In this document: positions 32,679 through 43,117 of the stretch, in pieces
Layout of the letters: every line of letters starts with the position of its first letter
Numbering within the stretch: position 1 is the first letter of the stretch
Assembly: GCF_932526225.1 (NCBI RefSeq)
Contig: NW_026019275.1
Coordinates: forward strand, 1 to 43,278
Length of the DNA: 43,278 bases
Reading direction: 5' to 3'
DNA from: Nematostella vectensis
Taxonomy: Eukaryota; Cnidaria; Anthozoa; Actiniaria; Edwardsiidae
Notes under the pieces: generated by a model
What the model saw: the letters and a program-made list of their open reading frames with translations, nothing else
Database searches by the model: none
Told to the model about the DNA's origin: nothing
Made by a program: the position numbers and the translations under genes

Positions 32679-33635
32679 CTACTCATCGTTGTAGGGGTAT
32701 GTATCCACTATGCCTAGGGCAACCTGGCGTATTAGGTGAAAAACAGCCTCCTTCGTCTTCTCTCCCCTCCTTATCAGCTCTGGTGTGTTCGTATTGCCAT
32801 CCACCCAATCTTGCATCATCTCTATCAACTCATCTGGGGTGAGGAGAGCAAGTACCGCTCCAATATAATTCTTGATACCATGTGGTGGTTGGGACACCCT
32901 CAGCGCTGTATTCAGTAGTTTGGTACCAAACCAAATGGCGTCAGTAGCCTTCGACTTAACGTGGTCGAAACACTTGACCCAGCGTTGCCTATAGAGGTCT
33001 GGGTTTGTGAAGTAGCTCTCGTTCGCACCTGACTTAAACATGAGTGCGTCAACGGCGGTAGCCATCACCTTGTAGACGTAGAAATTGGTGGCTTGCACCA
33101 GTTTGTTGGCATCACGGGCGTCAGGCATCTCGAACGTCACCCCTTTCTTACCGGTCTCACCCTCCTTCTTCACCTTGTCGATGGGGATATTGAGAGGGAT
33201 GTTAGGGATGTTCAAAAAGGTTGGGCGGACCATCCGTTGGGGTTCTGGTACCCCCATGCACTCCAATGGGTTCATGCAGCGGCAGGTGGCGGCGCTTCCA
33301 TTGCTCAGTGCTGCTTGGTAGTCTTCCTCCAACGACTTCGCACGTTGTGCGCTCCTCTCCTTGTACGCTGCCACGTCCTCCTTTCTTATCTTTGACCACT
33401 CCTCCCAGTCGAAGTCCTTACCCCACACGCCCACGTGCTCCATCCACGCCCCTAGCTCCACATTCACCTCCTTCTCGAGCTCTTTCTCACCCCAAGGGTT
33501 CTCCAAGCTCCTCTCCGCTTTCAGTGCCTCCCTGACTAGGCGCTTCTCCTTCGTCTCTGGCTCTCCTCCATGGTGCTTAGTAATATGTGTCTCTGCCATT
33601 TTCTTCTCAACATCCGTTACATAGGTCTTTGACAT
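32679..33635 (-). CDS. Unknown protein, right terminal gene
   Basis: 318 aa, reading inward from the right TIR promoter. The N-terminal 110 residues are charged and helical; a short Cys cluster (CRCMNPLEC) is near residue 117. The C-terminal 130 residues form a probable alpha-helical domain (VYKVMATAVDALMF, KSKATDAIWFGTKLL, LLTPDELIEMMQDW). No membrane span and no family recognised. Its mirror position to the GRF gene suggests an early role. Confidence 0.7.
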   Translation of the reverse strand: MSKTYVTDVEKKMAETHITKHHGGEPETKEKRLVREALKAERSLENPWGEKELEKEVNVELGAWMEHVGVWGKDFDWEEWSKIRKEDVAAYKERSAQRAKSLEEDYQAALSNGSAATCRCMNPLECMGVPEPQRMVRPTFLNIPNIPLNIPIDKVKKEGETGKKGVTFEMPDARDANKLVQATNFYVYKVMATAVDALMFKSGANESYFTNPDLYRQRWVKCFDHVKSKATDAIWFGTKLLNTALRVSQPPHGIKNYIGAVLALLTPDELIEMMQDWVDGNTNTPELIRRGEKTKEAVFHLIRQVALGIVDTYPYNDE

Positions 33636-33687
33636 TCTTTTTTTTCTCAGGCGTGTGAGGTAGCTTTCGTCCCACTACGTCGCACCG

Positions 33688-33814
33688 TTATATCCTTTCC
33701 CGCGCTGACGTCACCGTGTTGTCGCGCGCGCGGGAGCCAATCCCGACCCCGCGTGACGTCACACCCCTAACCAGATATCTCCATTCCCATTGGTTAACAC
33801 CACCTGTGACGTCA
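33688..33814 (-). promoter_or_regulatory. Right TIR promoter: three CRE/ATF sites and a TATA box
   Basis: Mirror of the left TIR promoter: TGACGTCA at 33706, 33754 and 33807, and TATA at the inner edge (33688), 52 bp before the ATG at 33635. Confidence 0.75.
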
Positions 33815-33907
33815 CACACCTGACCATATATCCACCAATCAGAATCCAGCTTGACCACCCCTCCCCTAGCTGACCAAAACCTGACCAAATATACTAGTGA
33901 TACTACT
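33688..33907 (-). repeat. Polinton right terminal inverted repeat
   Basis: 220 bp, inverted copy of 11951-12170. I found no mismatch; the 66-codon shadow reading frame across both copies is identical. Confidence 0.95.
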
Positions 33908-34544
33908 TACATGCAAATTTGTACCTTTACAACAGACGGCAAAACGGTCTGTAGGGTGGATGTGACAGAACGATCCCGCAGGACAGTCCCGCCGTCCCGC
34001 ACCACGCCCGCAAAACAGATTATTGTTACTCGAGTCCTTGAGTGGAGTTCTGCCGAAGCACGTCTCTACGTGTGGGAAAAATCGGAATCCACGTAAATGT
34101 CATCATAAAAGATGTAGTTTGAATTAATATACTATACTTGACATTCCGAACAAACAATATGAAAGTGGGACGACTGTCATGACGGACAAGTGGGACGACT
34201 GTCATGACGGACAAGTGGGACGACTGTCATGACGGACAAGTGGGACGACTGTCATGACGGACAAGTGGGACGACTGTCATGACGGACAAGTGGAATGACT
34301 GTCAATCGTATTTGCGTGTCGCTTCGGAACAACCTTTCTGTAAAGGCAATGGCATCTTGTCTCAGAGATTCCAAGACTCGTGTTGCGAAAGCTACCCTTC
34401 ACAGATCGTGCCGACTCTTTTTATTTAGTCTTTATACATTTTATATACATAAGCCTTTTCTGAAAACCTGTAATCTTTAAATTATTGGTTCAAAGAGTTG
34501 TACGTAATTATGGTTCAATAAGAGCAGGAGCAAAATAAGCTTAC
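33908..34544. other. Host flank between the Polinton and the EGF exon
   Basis: No gene identified. It holds the 25-bp minisatellite at 34165 and, on the minus strand, an AATAAA near 34420. If the EGF exon is not spliced, it reads through to a stop at 34477 after a short Leu-rich tail, so this may be the 3' end of that host gene. Confidence 0.5.
34165..34310. repeat. 25-bp minisatellite
   Basis: Five tandem copies of a 25-bp unit starting gtgggacgactgtcatgac at 34165, 34190, 34215, 34240 and 34265, then a degenerate partial copy at 34290. Confidence 0.95.
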
Positions 34545-34667
34545 CGAGTCCTCCTGTGCACGTCTTTCCATCAGCGGCGAGGTGCATGTACTTTGGGCAT
34601 GCGCAACTATATCTCCCATCTGGCAATGTTTTGCACACGTGACTACAAGGCCTTGAGGAGCAGCCAG
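34545..34667 (-). CDS. Host extracellular protein, EGF-like exon
   Basis: 123 nt, cacag acceptor and G|GTAAGC donor, phase 1 on both sides as is typical of EGF exons. It encodes CSSRPCSHVCKTLPDGRYSC and CPKYMHLAADGKTC, a full six-Cys EGF-like domain. It is the last recognisable exon of the gene that starts to the right. Confidence 0.85.
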
Positions 34668-35019
34668 CTGTGACGTTACAAAACCATGGTTGACAAAAAA
34701 CAACATTACACAAAATGAATGTTCAGAAAGAGGAATGAAAGCTCTATCGAGAAGCGAAAAGGCGACTGAGTAGCTGTGTACACAAAATTCGAGCTCAGCA
34801 AAAAATAAAATGTGGGGAAAAAAATAGAGGAATGGGAAGAGCTATGACGTCACAAAAATGGTTGTCAACCTCATCTCTAGGGCCCTTTTCCTCTTCGCCT
34901 TTTAGAGGGAATGGGGTATTCAATCGTTGAACCGCAATCAGTCAAAAGTTAGAGTTCACAAGACGAATGAATACCCCAGGGATTAGGAATGGAAGTCTGG
35001 TAGCTACTGCAATACTCAC

Positions 35020-35201
35020 TTATCGGTTTTGCGCATGTGTTTTGCTGGTAGCACTGCTGATCACCCGTGCATTGCGGCGTGCACGTATAAGACGATGAGT
35101 ACTGGAAGTGTCTACCTACAAGCTTGACTTGGTTACCAAAGACTTCTTGCCAAACGACAAATCCCATATCAGAGCGCATGTTATGTACAACCACAGGGAA
35201 C
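35020..35201 (-). CDS. Host extracellular protein, exon before EGF
   Basis: 182 nt between ttttcag and A|GTGAGT. It codes the end of a propeller-like strand (GFVVWQEVFGNQVKLVGRHF) and a Cys-rich link (CTPQCTGDQQCYQQNTC). Phases 2 in and 1 out fit both neighbours. Confidence 0.8.
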
Positions 35202-35437
35202 CTGAAAAACACGATGCGGCGTTAATACCATGGAGCACTGCGCAGATGAGAGAGGGAATAAGATGGGTCTCCTTAGTCCAATTTTTCTGTTCGCATCAAG
35301 TTCGTCGTCTAAAGGGCGAAGCCAATGACTCTCGGATAGCAAGATAGTTTTTTTTAAGGTGGTGTCACACACCAAGCGCAAATATGCCTTTCCCGGAGAT
35401 AATGCTCCCCCCAAAAGAAAGCAATGGAGCCACGTAC

Positions 35438-35698
35438 CTTTGTTCTCGGTTAGCAAGATTGAAGCTTCCTTTCAGCAGTTGGCCTCCAATGCTCCAAGAT
35501 GTGCGATCCCTCTCCTGCCAGAGTAAGTAATGTGATCCCGACAAGGGGAGGGGTAGGGGGACAGGGGTGCGTACTTCCTTGGTGACGGTGCAAACTTCTT
35601 GCTTCACCTCACGAGCGAAGAACTTGGTAGAAAGCCCAACAATCGCTTTTCGTATGACATGTCGGCCATTTACAGTGTCTTCCCAGAAAAGCATCAGC
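35438..35698 (-). CDS. Host extracellular protein, propeller-repeat exon
   Basis: 261 nt; acceptor tggcag, donor AG|GTACGT. It codes LMLFWEDTVNGRHVIRKAIVG and a second strand-rich unit (GSHYLLWQERDRTSWSIGGQ). Phase 2 on both ends agrees with adjoining exons. Confidence 0.78.
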
Positions 35699-35842
35699 CT
35701 GCCATGAAACAATGCCAAAATGGTTGACAATCTGTACTACTTATCATGAACTAGACGAGTAGCATGCCACCGAAATGAACTTTACAAGCCTAACCTACGT
35801 ATCTCTCGTGATAATCCTACTAATATCTATTTTATACCACTG

Positions 35843-36192
35843 TACCTATCCTTATACTACTGTTCCTATCCTTCTTGCGTGACGCGTCATACCTATCTTT
35901 ATTGCGTGACGCGTCATAACTATTCTTATTGCGTGACGCGTCTTACCTATCCTTCTTGCGTGCGCGCCATACCTATCTTTATTGCGTGACGCGTCTTACC
36001 TATTCGTATTGCGTGACGCGTCTTACCTATTCGTATTGCGTGACGCGCCTTACATATCCTTATTTTCGTGACGCGTCTTACCTATCCTTATTTGCGTGAC
36101 GCGTCTTACCTATCCTTATTTGCGAGACGCGTTTTAACTATCCTTATTGCGTGACGCGTCTTACCTATCCTTATTTGCGTGACGCGTCTTAC
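35843..36192. repeat. About 27-bp minisatellite with repeated 5' splice-site sequence
   Basis: About 12 units of attgcgtgacgcgtcttacctatcctt with variants. On the minus strand many units read GATAG|GTAAGACGCG, the same as the real donor at the edge of the exon ending at 36193. The array begins right at that exon boundary. Confidence 0.9.
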
Positions 36193-36347
36193 CTATCTTT
36201 CTTCTCGCTATAATAGCCTTCCACGTGACCATCTCGCTTTGTAGTGAAGCTGACCATGTTTTTTGTCTCTGGGTTGGGTATGTTGGACGCGTGACCCCCA
36301 GTAGCGTTTTTTTTCGTCATAACCAGAACGTACGGCTTGTTCTCCAT
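36193..36347 (-). CDS. Host extracellular protein, exon
   Basis: 155 nt; gacgcag acceptor, AG|GTAAGA donor, phases 0 in and 2 out. It codes MENKPYVLVMTKKN and MVSFTTKRDGHVEGYYSEKK, strand-rich, part of the propeller-like series. Its donor abuts the minisatellite. Confidence 0.78.
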
Positions 36348-36755
36348 CTGCGTCACCAATAAAAAACATGCATCATTGTCTCCTATCTTACGATGTGTCA
36401 ATAACATGGCCGTTCTGCATCTGCGCATAGGACAATTGCAACAAATATCATATAAGCACCGTCTTATTTGTCGTATTACGCAAGGTAAACCCTTGCTTGA
36501 AGTAATCGTTTAGCCAACTTTTGGGGATGGGATGTACTGATGGCGCTAGATGCTACAGAATACTATGACGACTTTCCTATCTGGAATGCAGTGTAGTAGA
36601 ATAAAGCAAGAAAGAACCTCAATTTAGCAGTAAATCTCAAACTTTTCTCTGAGCTTCTTATCACATCATGATAATGTTTATCTTCCTAATCATCATTGCT
36701 TAGAATCATTCTATATAACATCATACCTATTACTGTATTCGTGAGTATAACTAAC

Positions 36756-36967
36756 CTTGACGTTGAGCATTTTCGCTCCGCGGGTCTCGACTAAACACGT
36801 GAAGAAAAACTCATTGCGTTTGGAGTCCAGGAAGAGGTTGTGTTCGTAAGCGTGGCCCTTGAAGCTGCAGATCTGAGCGGAGGCCTGCATACGGCCATCT
36901 CTGTCCAGAAACAAGGATGCGACATCCTTCTTGGGCATTGCTATTATCACCGACGCTACGTACCCAC
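36756..36967 (-). CDS. Host extracellular protein, propeller-repeat exon
   Basis: 212 nt; ttttag acceptor, AAG|GTTAGT donor, phases 1 in and 0 out. Repeat signature LFLDSKRNEFFFTCLVETRG, preceded by ASLFLDRDGRMQ. Confidence 0.8.
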
Positions 36968-37292
36968 CTAAAATGGATAACGCGTTCGATTACTATTCTT
37001 TCACGTTTCATCATCTAGTTATTAAATGATGATTAATGCTGATTACGGTAAGAAGAAGAAAGAGAAGGAAATGAAACAAGTAAGAAAATAAAAGAAGAAA
37101 ATGGAAAGAGAAAAAGAAAGAGAGGGAAAGAAGAGATAAACACAATTTAAAAGAAGATAAAAAGGCTAAAAAAGGGAAAATTATTTTCGCATTTCGCACA
37201 TTAAGAGTAAAAACGCGAAAATCGTGTGTAAAAGGGCACGTAAAAAGTTGACAAATTGAAAGCGTGCCTCAGATAAGGCGACATTTTCTTAC

Positions 37293-37529
37293 CCGTTTGA
37301 GGGTTGTATAGAAGTTTGGGTTCCTTGGCGTCCGCTTTCATTTGGCCATTATTAGACGTGGCCTTGACAACAAGCGTTGGAGCTGCCGCTCTCTCCGTCT
37401 TGGCTGACATCACCCGCTGACCAAGTATGACGAACTTCCGGAAGAAGTGCCTCATAGACCGGAAGTGAAACAGCACGAAGAACTCATTGTGGCGTGGATT
37501 AAATACAGCTGAAGGCCAGCCTTGCTCAC
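37293..37529 (-). CDS. Host extracellular protein, propeller-repeat exon
   Basis: 237 nt; ttttttag acceptor, G|GTAAGA donor, phase 1 on both ends. Repeat signature GWPSAVFNPRHNEFFVLFHF and a later KLLYNPQTG, the start of the next unit. Confidence 0.82.
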
Positions 37530-37975
37530 CTAAAAAAGAATATTAACAAAAGCTCACTTTCTTTGGCCTCGTTGGTATTTGCGAACCGTTCGCCTGAAAC
37601 CGAGGCTCGCACTGTATTTATGCGTCCTTAGTGCAAATGTCCAGCGGGCATAGTGGAATTTTAGAAGGTAACAAGGAGCTATGCTACAAATACCTTAATA
37701 AAAATCAAGTTTACAGTACGATGAAATATATAAGAATACACGACGGAAGAATAATTGATATACTTATGTTGGCGCACCCTCCTTCTCTTCTCGATAAATC
37801 CTGCTGCAGTTAATTCATGTAGCGGATAAACAACCGAAATCACTCTTTTATACTATGACATGCGTTTAGTATGACAATTGTGGTTACCCGCATCTCCGTC
37901 CTTTACACTTTGTTACTAAACTACAATGTCTTCTTAGCTAAAAAAGGTATCATATAATGCCACTATAATGCATAC

Positions 37976-38228
37976 CGCCAACCCATCCAGGGATATTTGC
38001 CGTGAAATTCAATATCGTTTTATCCATAATGACTCCTGACGGATTGAGTCTTACTCCATACAGGCGGTCCGGTCGGTTGTCGCCGTTAATATCGAGATCA
38101 AAGGCCACGAAATACTCGTTCCTGTTGGGATTATACGCCATGCTGTGGTGGAGAACCCGGCCTTGGAGAAGTGAGGGCATCATAATAACAGGGCTGCCCT
38201 CCTTTTGCACGGCGGGGATACGCTGGAC
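37976..38228 (-). CDS. Host extracellular protein, propeller-repeat exon
   Basis: 253 nt; tcccag acceptor, G|GTATGC donor, phases 0 in and 1 out. Clearest repeat: MAYNPNRNEYFVAFDLDING then RLYGVRLNPSG, the pattern of beta-propeller-like repeats in secreted proteins. Confidence 0.85.
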
Positions 38229-39153
38229 CTGGGATGGAAGACCATGTCAAGCTACCAAGTGTGGCAGCAAAAGGAAATGCGCTTATGATAGTGTGGCGTA
38301 GTGGGACAAATCGGGAGAGTTTCATACAAGAAGCTTGACATGGGGAGTGGGTCAAGGTTGAGGCGACAAGCGTCGCAGCGAAAGAGAGAAACGCGCTTAT
38401 GGGAATATGGCGTTGTTCATACAAGAAGTTTGACATGGGGAGGCAAGAGAGGGACCTGATAAGGGGAGTTGGGAAAGAGACGAATAGTAACCTGGAGGCC
38501 TTCGCAGTGTATAAATACAAATCACAGAGTATCGGACATGTTTAGGAGAGCAAGAGTACAAGTTTTCTACGGGAATTACAATATAGGGTGGCGAATTTGG
38601 TGAAAAGGGTGGAAGGTGTTAGGTGACGAGAGTAACCTAGGGTGACAAAAGAGGTGCTAAGCGGATGGTGGCGAGGTTGAGGGTGTAAGTGCAACTAATT
38701 CTAGGGTTCGGTAATGAAATACTAAACCAAAAATAAACCTTGTCTTGCTGACTAAATACCTTTCGATAGAAATTTAACTGTTTGGTTGAGTATGGTTTGT
38801 AAGAAAATTCACACTAACTCTCAGCACGTCCGAACAAAGGACGGAAACTTGCACCGCAACTAAGCACACGAAGCCGCAGGCGCGTAGCTAGGAATGGCTG
38901 AGGGGTAGGGAACGGCCATAGGTATCATGTGGAAAAAGCATAGTATTTAAAGATTCCATAATAAGAAATTACCCTCTTTTTGGCCGCCAAGGGGGGTGCG
39001 CAACATGCACGCGCCTGAAGCCGCCACAAAGGAGGGCAAGTAAAGAGTCGGGTAATTGAACGAAAAGAAAGGGCTTCCACTAGATGCAGATTAACGCCTT
39101 GAGTTAAGGGTGATGGACAGGGACAACAATTAACCCTTGGACTATTCATTAAC
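38229..39153 (-). other. Host intron
   Basis: 925 bp intron. It contains two diverged copies of a segment of about 100 bp (near 38274-38345 and 38376-38445) sharing cgcttatg and catacaagaag plus ttgacatgggga. No coding signal. Confidence 0.6.
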
Positions 39154-39394
39154 CTTTTGAGCTGTGACTTGTTTGCCTTCCTGGCCGCTACCATCCACAA
39201 CAGTGACAGCATAGAACCAGGTTGTCATAGCAACAGGGTAGCGGTCCGTCCAGGAAGTGACCTGTACCCGCCTGAGCGCCTCCTCGTGCTGACCCGTGGC
39301 GTAGGGCTGCATACCTGTGACGTCGTTGAAAAACGATGTACTCCGGTATATGTTATAGTACTTGAATTCTGAGTTAGTGTATTCATACATCGAG
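39154..39394 (-). CDS. Host extracellular protein, FN3-like exon (second half)
   Basis: 241 nt; cctttctag acceptor, AAG|GTTAAT donor, phases 2 in and 0 out. It codes YYNIYRSTSFF and TTWFYAVTVVDGSGQEG, the C-terminal strands of a fibronectin type III fold (YAVTVVD is typical of strand F). Confidence 0.78.
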
Positions 39395-39550
39395 CTAGAA
39401 AGGAGATAAGGATAAAAAAATGTGTTAGAATCGAGTAGGGGGGATATTAGTATTATAGTATTATTTCTAAATTTAGAGCTAGTATAGTATAGTTTAGGAG
39501 GACCATGGGTTAAAAAACTGTGAAAAGTTATGTTACCCTCGTTAAATAAA

Positions 39551-39878
39551 GTTTATTGTATTGTATTGTGTTGTGTTGTGTTGTGTTGTGTTGTGTTGTG
39601 TTGTTGTGTTGTGTTGTATTGTGTTGTGTTCTGTTGTTGTGTTGTGTTGTATTGTGTTGTGTTGTGTTGTGTTGTGTTGTGTTGTGTTGTGTTGTGTTCT
39701 GTTGTTGTGTTGTGTTGTGTTGTGTTGTGTTGTGTTCTGTTGTTGTGTTGTGTTGTATTGTGTTGTGTTGTGTTCTGTTGTTGTTGTGTTGTGTTGTGTT
39801 GTGTTTTGTTGTGTTGTATTGTGTTGTGTTGTGTTGTTTTGTGTTTTGTTGTGTTGTGTTTTGTTGTGTTGTGTTGTT
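39551..39878. repeat. TGTTG-type pentanucleotide microsatellite
   Basis: About 330 bp of TTGTG/TGTTG units with a few variants, inside an intron of the host gene. Confidence 0.97.
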
Positions 39879-40052
39879 ATCTTGATATATACAATTTAAA
39901 CTCGAGGTTTTTAAAATATTCATTACCTTATTATTCACTCTTATTATTGTTGTTACTTTGAGCAGATCTTGCATGAATATGAATTACTGCTATTCATACA
40001 GAACCGATTTTAGTTAAAAAAAAACGCCCCCTTCAAATAAGCGCCCTTGAAA

Positions 40053-40074
40053 CCCCCCCCCCCCCCCCCCCCCC
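40053..40074. repeat. Poly-C tract
   Basis: 22 consecutive C. Length is likely unreliable in the assembly. Confidence 0.9.
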
Positions 40075-40110
40075 TCGCTACCCCCAAAAATGAACAAGCT
40101 TTTCGGTAAC

Positions 40111-40312
40111 CTGTAAGGAACGCTGGGTGGAATCCACGACACAGTGATCCCGTCACAGCTCTGACTGGCTGTGAGGCCTTGAACAGACAACCTTCCACTA
40201 GGGCCATTTCTAATAACAATGCTTCTGCGTCTGCGATGTGCCTGGTCAGCTGGTTCTTCTAGTCCGAGTATGCTCTGTAGTGATTCGCTCGAGCTCGATG
40301 TTTTGTCTTTTG
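40111..40312 (-). CDS. Host extracellular protein, FN3-like exon (first half)
   Basis: 202 nt; tttccag acceptor, AG|GTTACC donor, phases 1 in and 2 out. An RRRRS basic site (possible furin site), then GRLSVQGLTASQSCDGITVS and W-I-PP, the start of an FN3 module completed by the next exon. Confidence 0.78.
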
Positions 40313-40805
40313 CTGGAAATGTATGCAAATTAGGTAGGCACATGTCAGGTGTTTTATTTTTGTTTTGTGACTTTGTTTTCATTTCTAAATGAAAAAGAAA
40401 ACGTCCTGCAAAGATCTCACACAGGTCTCAACAGAAGTACTTTAGTAACAAAAACCCGTTTCTTTCCCCTGTACACTTTACTATGCAGAAGAAGCCTACA
40501 CTTCTACACTAAACACTTCCAAGGTGGAGTGGCAAAAAAAAGAACTCTTTTTCTCCCTCTCATATTCCCCTTTCATGCCGTCTCTCGTATCCAAAAGCCA
40601 GGATCACTAATATTAAAAACATATGGCGGGGTGTTCATCTGTAGAGTTGATAGTTGAGCTCACAAACATTCATAAAATGTACCTCAAAAGGGGGCACCAG
40701 TCCCTCCCTTGGTTTAGCCCTCCCCTTCCTACCCACTGTTCCGCCATTCCCCTCTCTTTTTCTTCTGCCCTTTTCTTCTGTATGGCGACTTGTGCCATCT
40801 CTTAC

Positions 40806-40892
40806 CCGGTTCATTGAGGTCCAACGTCCCGCTCAGAGCGCCAACAAGCGCGTCAAAACCTTCTGAGTTCGAGATTCGAACATCTTCGTCCG
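40806..40892 (-). CDS. Host extracellular protein, exon
   Basis: 87 nt; ccctttag acceptor, CCGG|GTAAG donor, phase 1 on both ends, matching the next exon. It codes DEDVRISNSEGFDALVGALS. First exon of the gene I can place; the 5' end lies further right or outside the window. Confidence 0.7.
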
Positions 40893-42325
40893 CTAAAGGG
40901 CAATGAAGAATAACATGAGAATAAGGCAAGCACGAAACCTGCCATAGAACAACGATGGTGTGGAACTTATAAGGTCTTTTTGTCTTCTGAGACTTATATT
41001 GCTTTGCCAGTAGAGCTGTTTAGTTTTCGGCCATTTCGCGAGCTGAAATCGCACAGTGAACAGGATTACATTTGCGGAAATCAGCATTGAAATATCAATT
41101 GCGTACATTTTGTTACCACTTATACTTTTTGCGAAAATTGCATAAAAAAGTGGCATAAAATTTCGGCGGCATACTCATAGGCAATGTATATTTATTTATT
41201 TATTATTTATTTATTATTATACGATTTTTCCGGAGGCCGGTATATACCTCAGGGCATAGCCCCAAAGCAGATTCCCCAAGACGAAAATTAAAAATCATCT
41301 CCTATTGATATTATGAGCTAAGGAAATTGACAAATGTACAGTAATCAAGATGTGTAGCCTTCCTATAGCGAAGCTAAATCACTACTGCAGCATGCCAAAG
41401 GAACCATAAACATTGTGTTCATATAAAAGCCGCTGCTACGCGACTCATGAATAAATAAACTAGAAGTTTCTAATAGAAAGTGAATGCTCGGAGGACGGGG
41501 CGAACATGATCAGCATGAAATCAAAATACAAATCAGCCGACTGGGAAGCCTGTGGTGCGTGTGGACACGAAAAATCGCATCCACTTTATGAAACTCGCGC
41601 ATGCGCTAAAAAGACCGCTGATCTGCATGAAATAAAAATACCGGCTGGGAAGCCTGTGGTGTGGACACAAAAAATTGTATGCGATACCAATATTAGACTT
41701 GCTCTCCGGTCGCTGCGCTCCCTCCGAGCAATAAATGAATAAATAAATAAGTAAGTAAGTAAGTAAGTAAATAATTAATGGAGGGATAGCTTATAACTCT
41801 CATTGCAGCTAGATGCTGAATTACGAGAGCGCAAATTCATACGTGGTTGAGTTGAAGGCATGGAAAGGCGCCTCAGCCGCCATACAACTCATGTCTGACC
41901 ACGGATCACAGCTAAGATCGAAATTGTTGGTTTTGTGGAGGGAGGAAAACCGGAGAACCCTGAGAATAGAGACGGTCTGCGTGGTCAAGTCTGACCAACC
42001 AAGGGTTGTCTTACCTTGTGATGGTACTAGAAATGATAAATTGCAAACTAAAAACAAACAACACATCCACGTCTGATTTCTTCTGCTACATTTAAACCTC
42101 TCCATTCTGTCTGATGCTGACTTGTTGAATTGAAGTCGCACGTCTTCCCTCTTGCGAGGATTCAATAAGTATTGGGACAGGAAGATCGAATGTGGCTATT
42201 TGTCCCGAGAGTACGGACATCGAGTATCAAGTTACTTATGATGTCATGATATCTCTGACCGCAGACACGGTCGAGCTTCCGGTAGATCTGAAACGCGCAG
42301 CAGATATTCCTGTCCCATTTAATCA

Positions 42326-42443
42326 ACTTGACTTTTTAACCTACTCGTGTAACGCACACAATATTTTGCTGCCTCTCTAACTCTACTTGACTTTTTAACC
42401 TACTCGTGTAATGCACACAATACTTTGCTGTCTCTCTAACTCT
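42326..42443. repeat. 59-bp tandem duplication
   Basis: Two adjacent copies beginning acttgactttttaaccta at 42326 and 42385, with three or four differences. Confidence 0.92.
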
Positions 42444-43084
42444 ACTTGATTGCTAGCCTGCGAGCCGGCTCTCCAGTGGGTTAATTCAGAAATTTCGGTT
42501 TTCGGGATTCCTGTGGCGAGCAAAAAAAGCGAGAGAAGGGGAAGGGGGAAGAAGGAAGACGGTTGCCAAATTCATTGTTGGCAAGCATATTACGGCGACA
42601 AAAGACGAATATTCTGCCGGATTCCTCTGAAATGGAAAATCGTGTGGCGCTGAGGTTTGGGCTGGTTGGACTCCAGCTATCTGTGAGGATGTCGCCGTGA
42701 TTTGAGCGCGATTAAGGAAGGAAGTGTGCTTTTGAGGACGGAACGTGAGTTGTCCAAACCAACTTTCCTACCTTTCACTTCGTTCTGGTTAAAGTTCAAA
42801 TTGTAAAATCTTAAAAAAGGCGCATCTTGAATCTTGAAAAAGGCGCTTTAATACGGCCAAAGAACTTAAAAGCAAAAAGTAATCATTTACACAACAGTAG
42901 ACTAAACACGTCTTTTCAAAAATTAGTTTTTTTTGTTTTTCACTAATTTGTTTTTAGCCCTACCGTAAATATCATTAGGGACAAATAAAGAGCTTGGGCT
43001 ACCTGTGGAAAATCTGGTGGAGTGTTGCAGATTCTATATTAGTGAAACGTGTCCCAGCGCCCCCCCATCCCCCCCACCCCCCAC

Positions 43085-43117
43085 CCCAAAAATAAAATAA
43101 AATAAAATAAAATAAAA
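43085..43117. repeat. (AAAAT)n microsatellite
   Basis: About six AAAAT units next to a C-rich tract. Confidence 0.9.

Larger units (their letters stand above)
11951..33907. mobile_element. Polinton/Maverick (adintovirus-like) element, 21,957 bp
   Basis: Bounded by 220-bp terminal inverted repeats beginning AGTAGTATCACTAG. It encodes the hallmark Polinton set: protein-primed PolB, rve integrase, adenain-like protease, FtsK/HerA-type ATPase, major and minor capsid proteins. All core ORFs are intact and TIR copies appear identical, suggesting recent insertion or recent repair. Polintons normally make 6-bp target duplications; the 6-bp flanks here (acagtc left, tacatg right) do not match. Terminal genes on both ends read inward from the TIRs. 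Confidence 0.96.

Noticed and set aside
34843-34850. TGACGTCA in the right host flank
   Set aside because: Outside the element and isolated; a chance site is likely.
39530-39961. Cys/Val/Leu-rich frames of about 140 codons
   Set aside because: Translation of the TGTTG microsatellite.
41821-42165. Possible further exon of the minus-strand host gene
   Set aside because: The frame is moderately protein-like, but I could not find matching splice sites and phase, and the plus strand is equally open.
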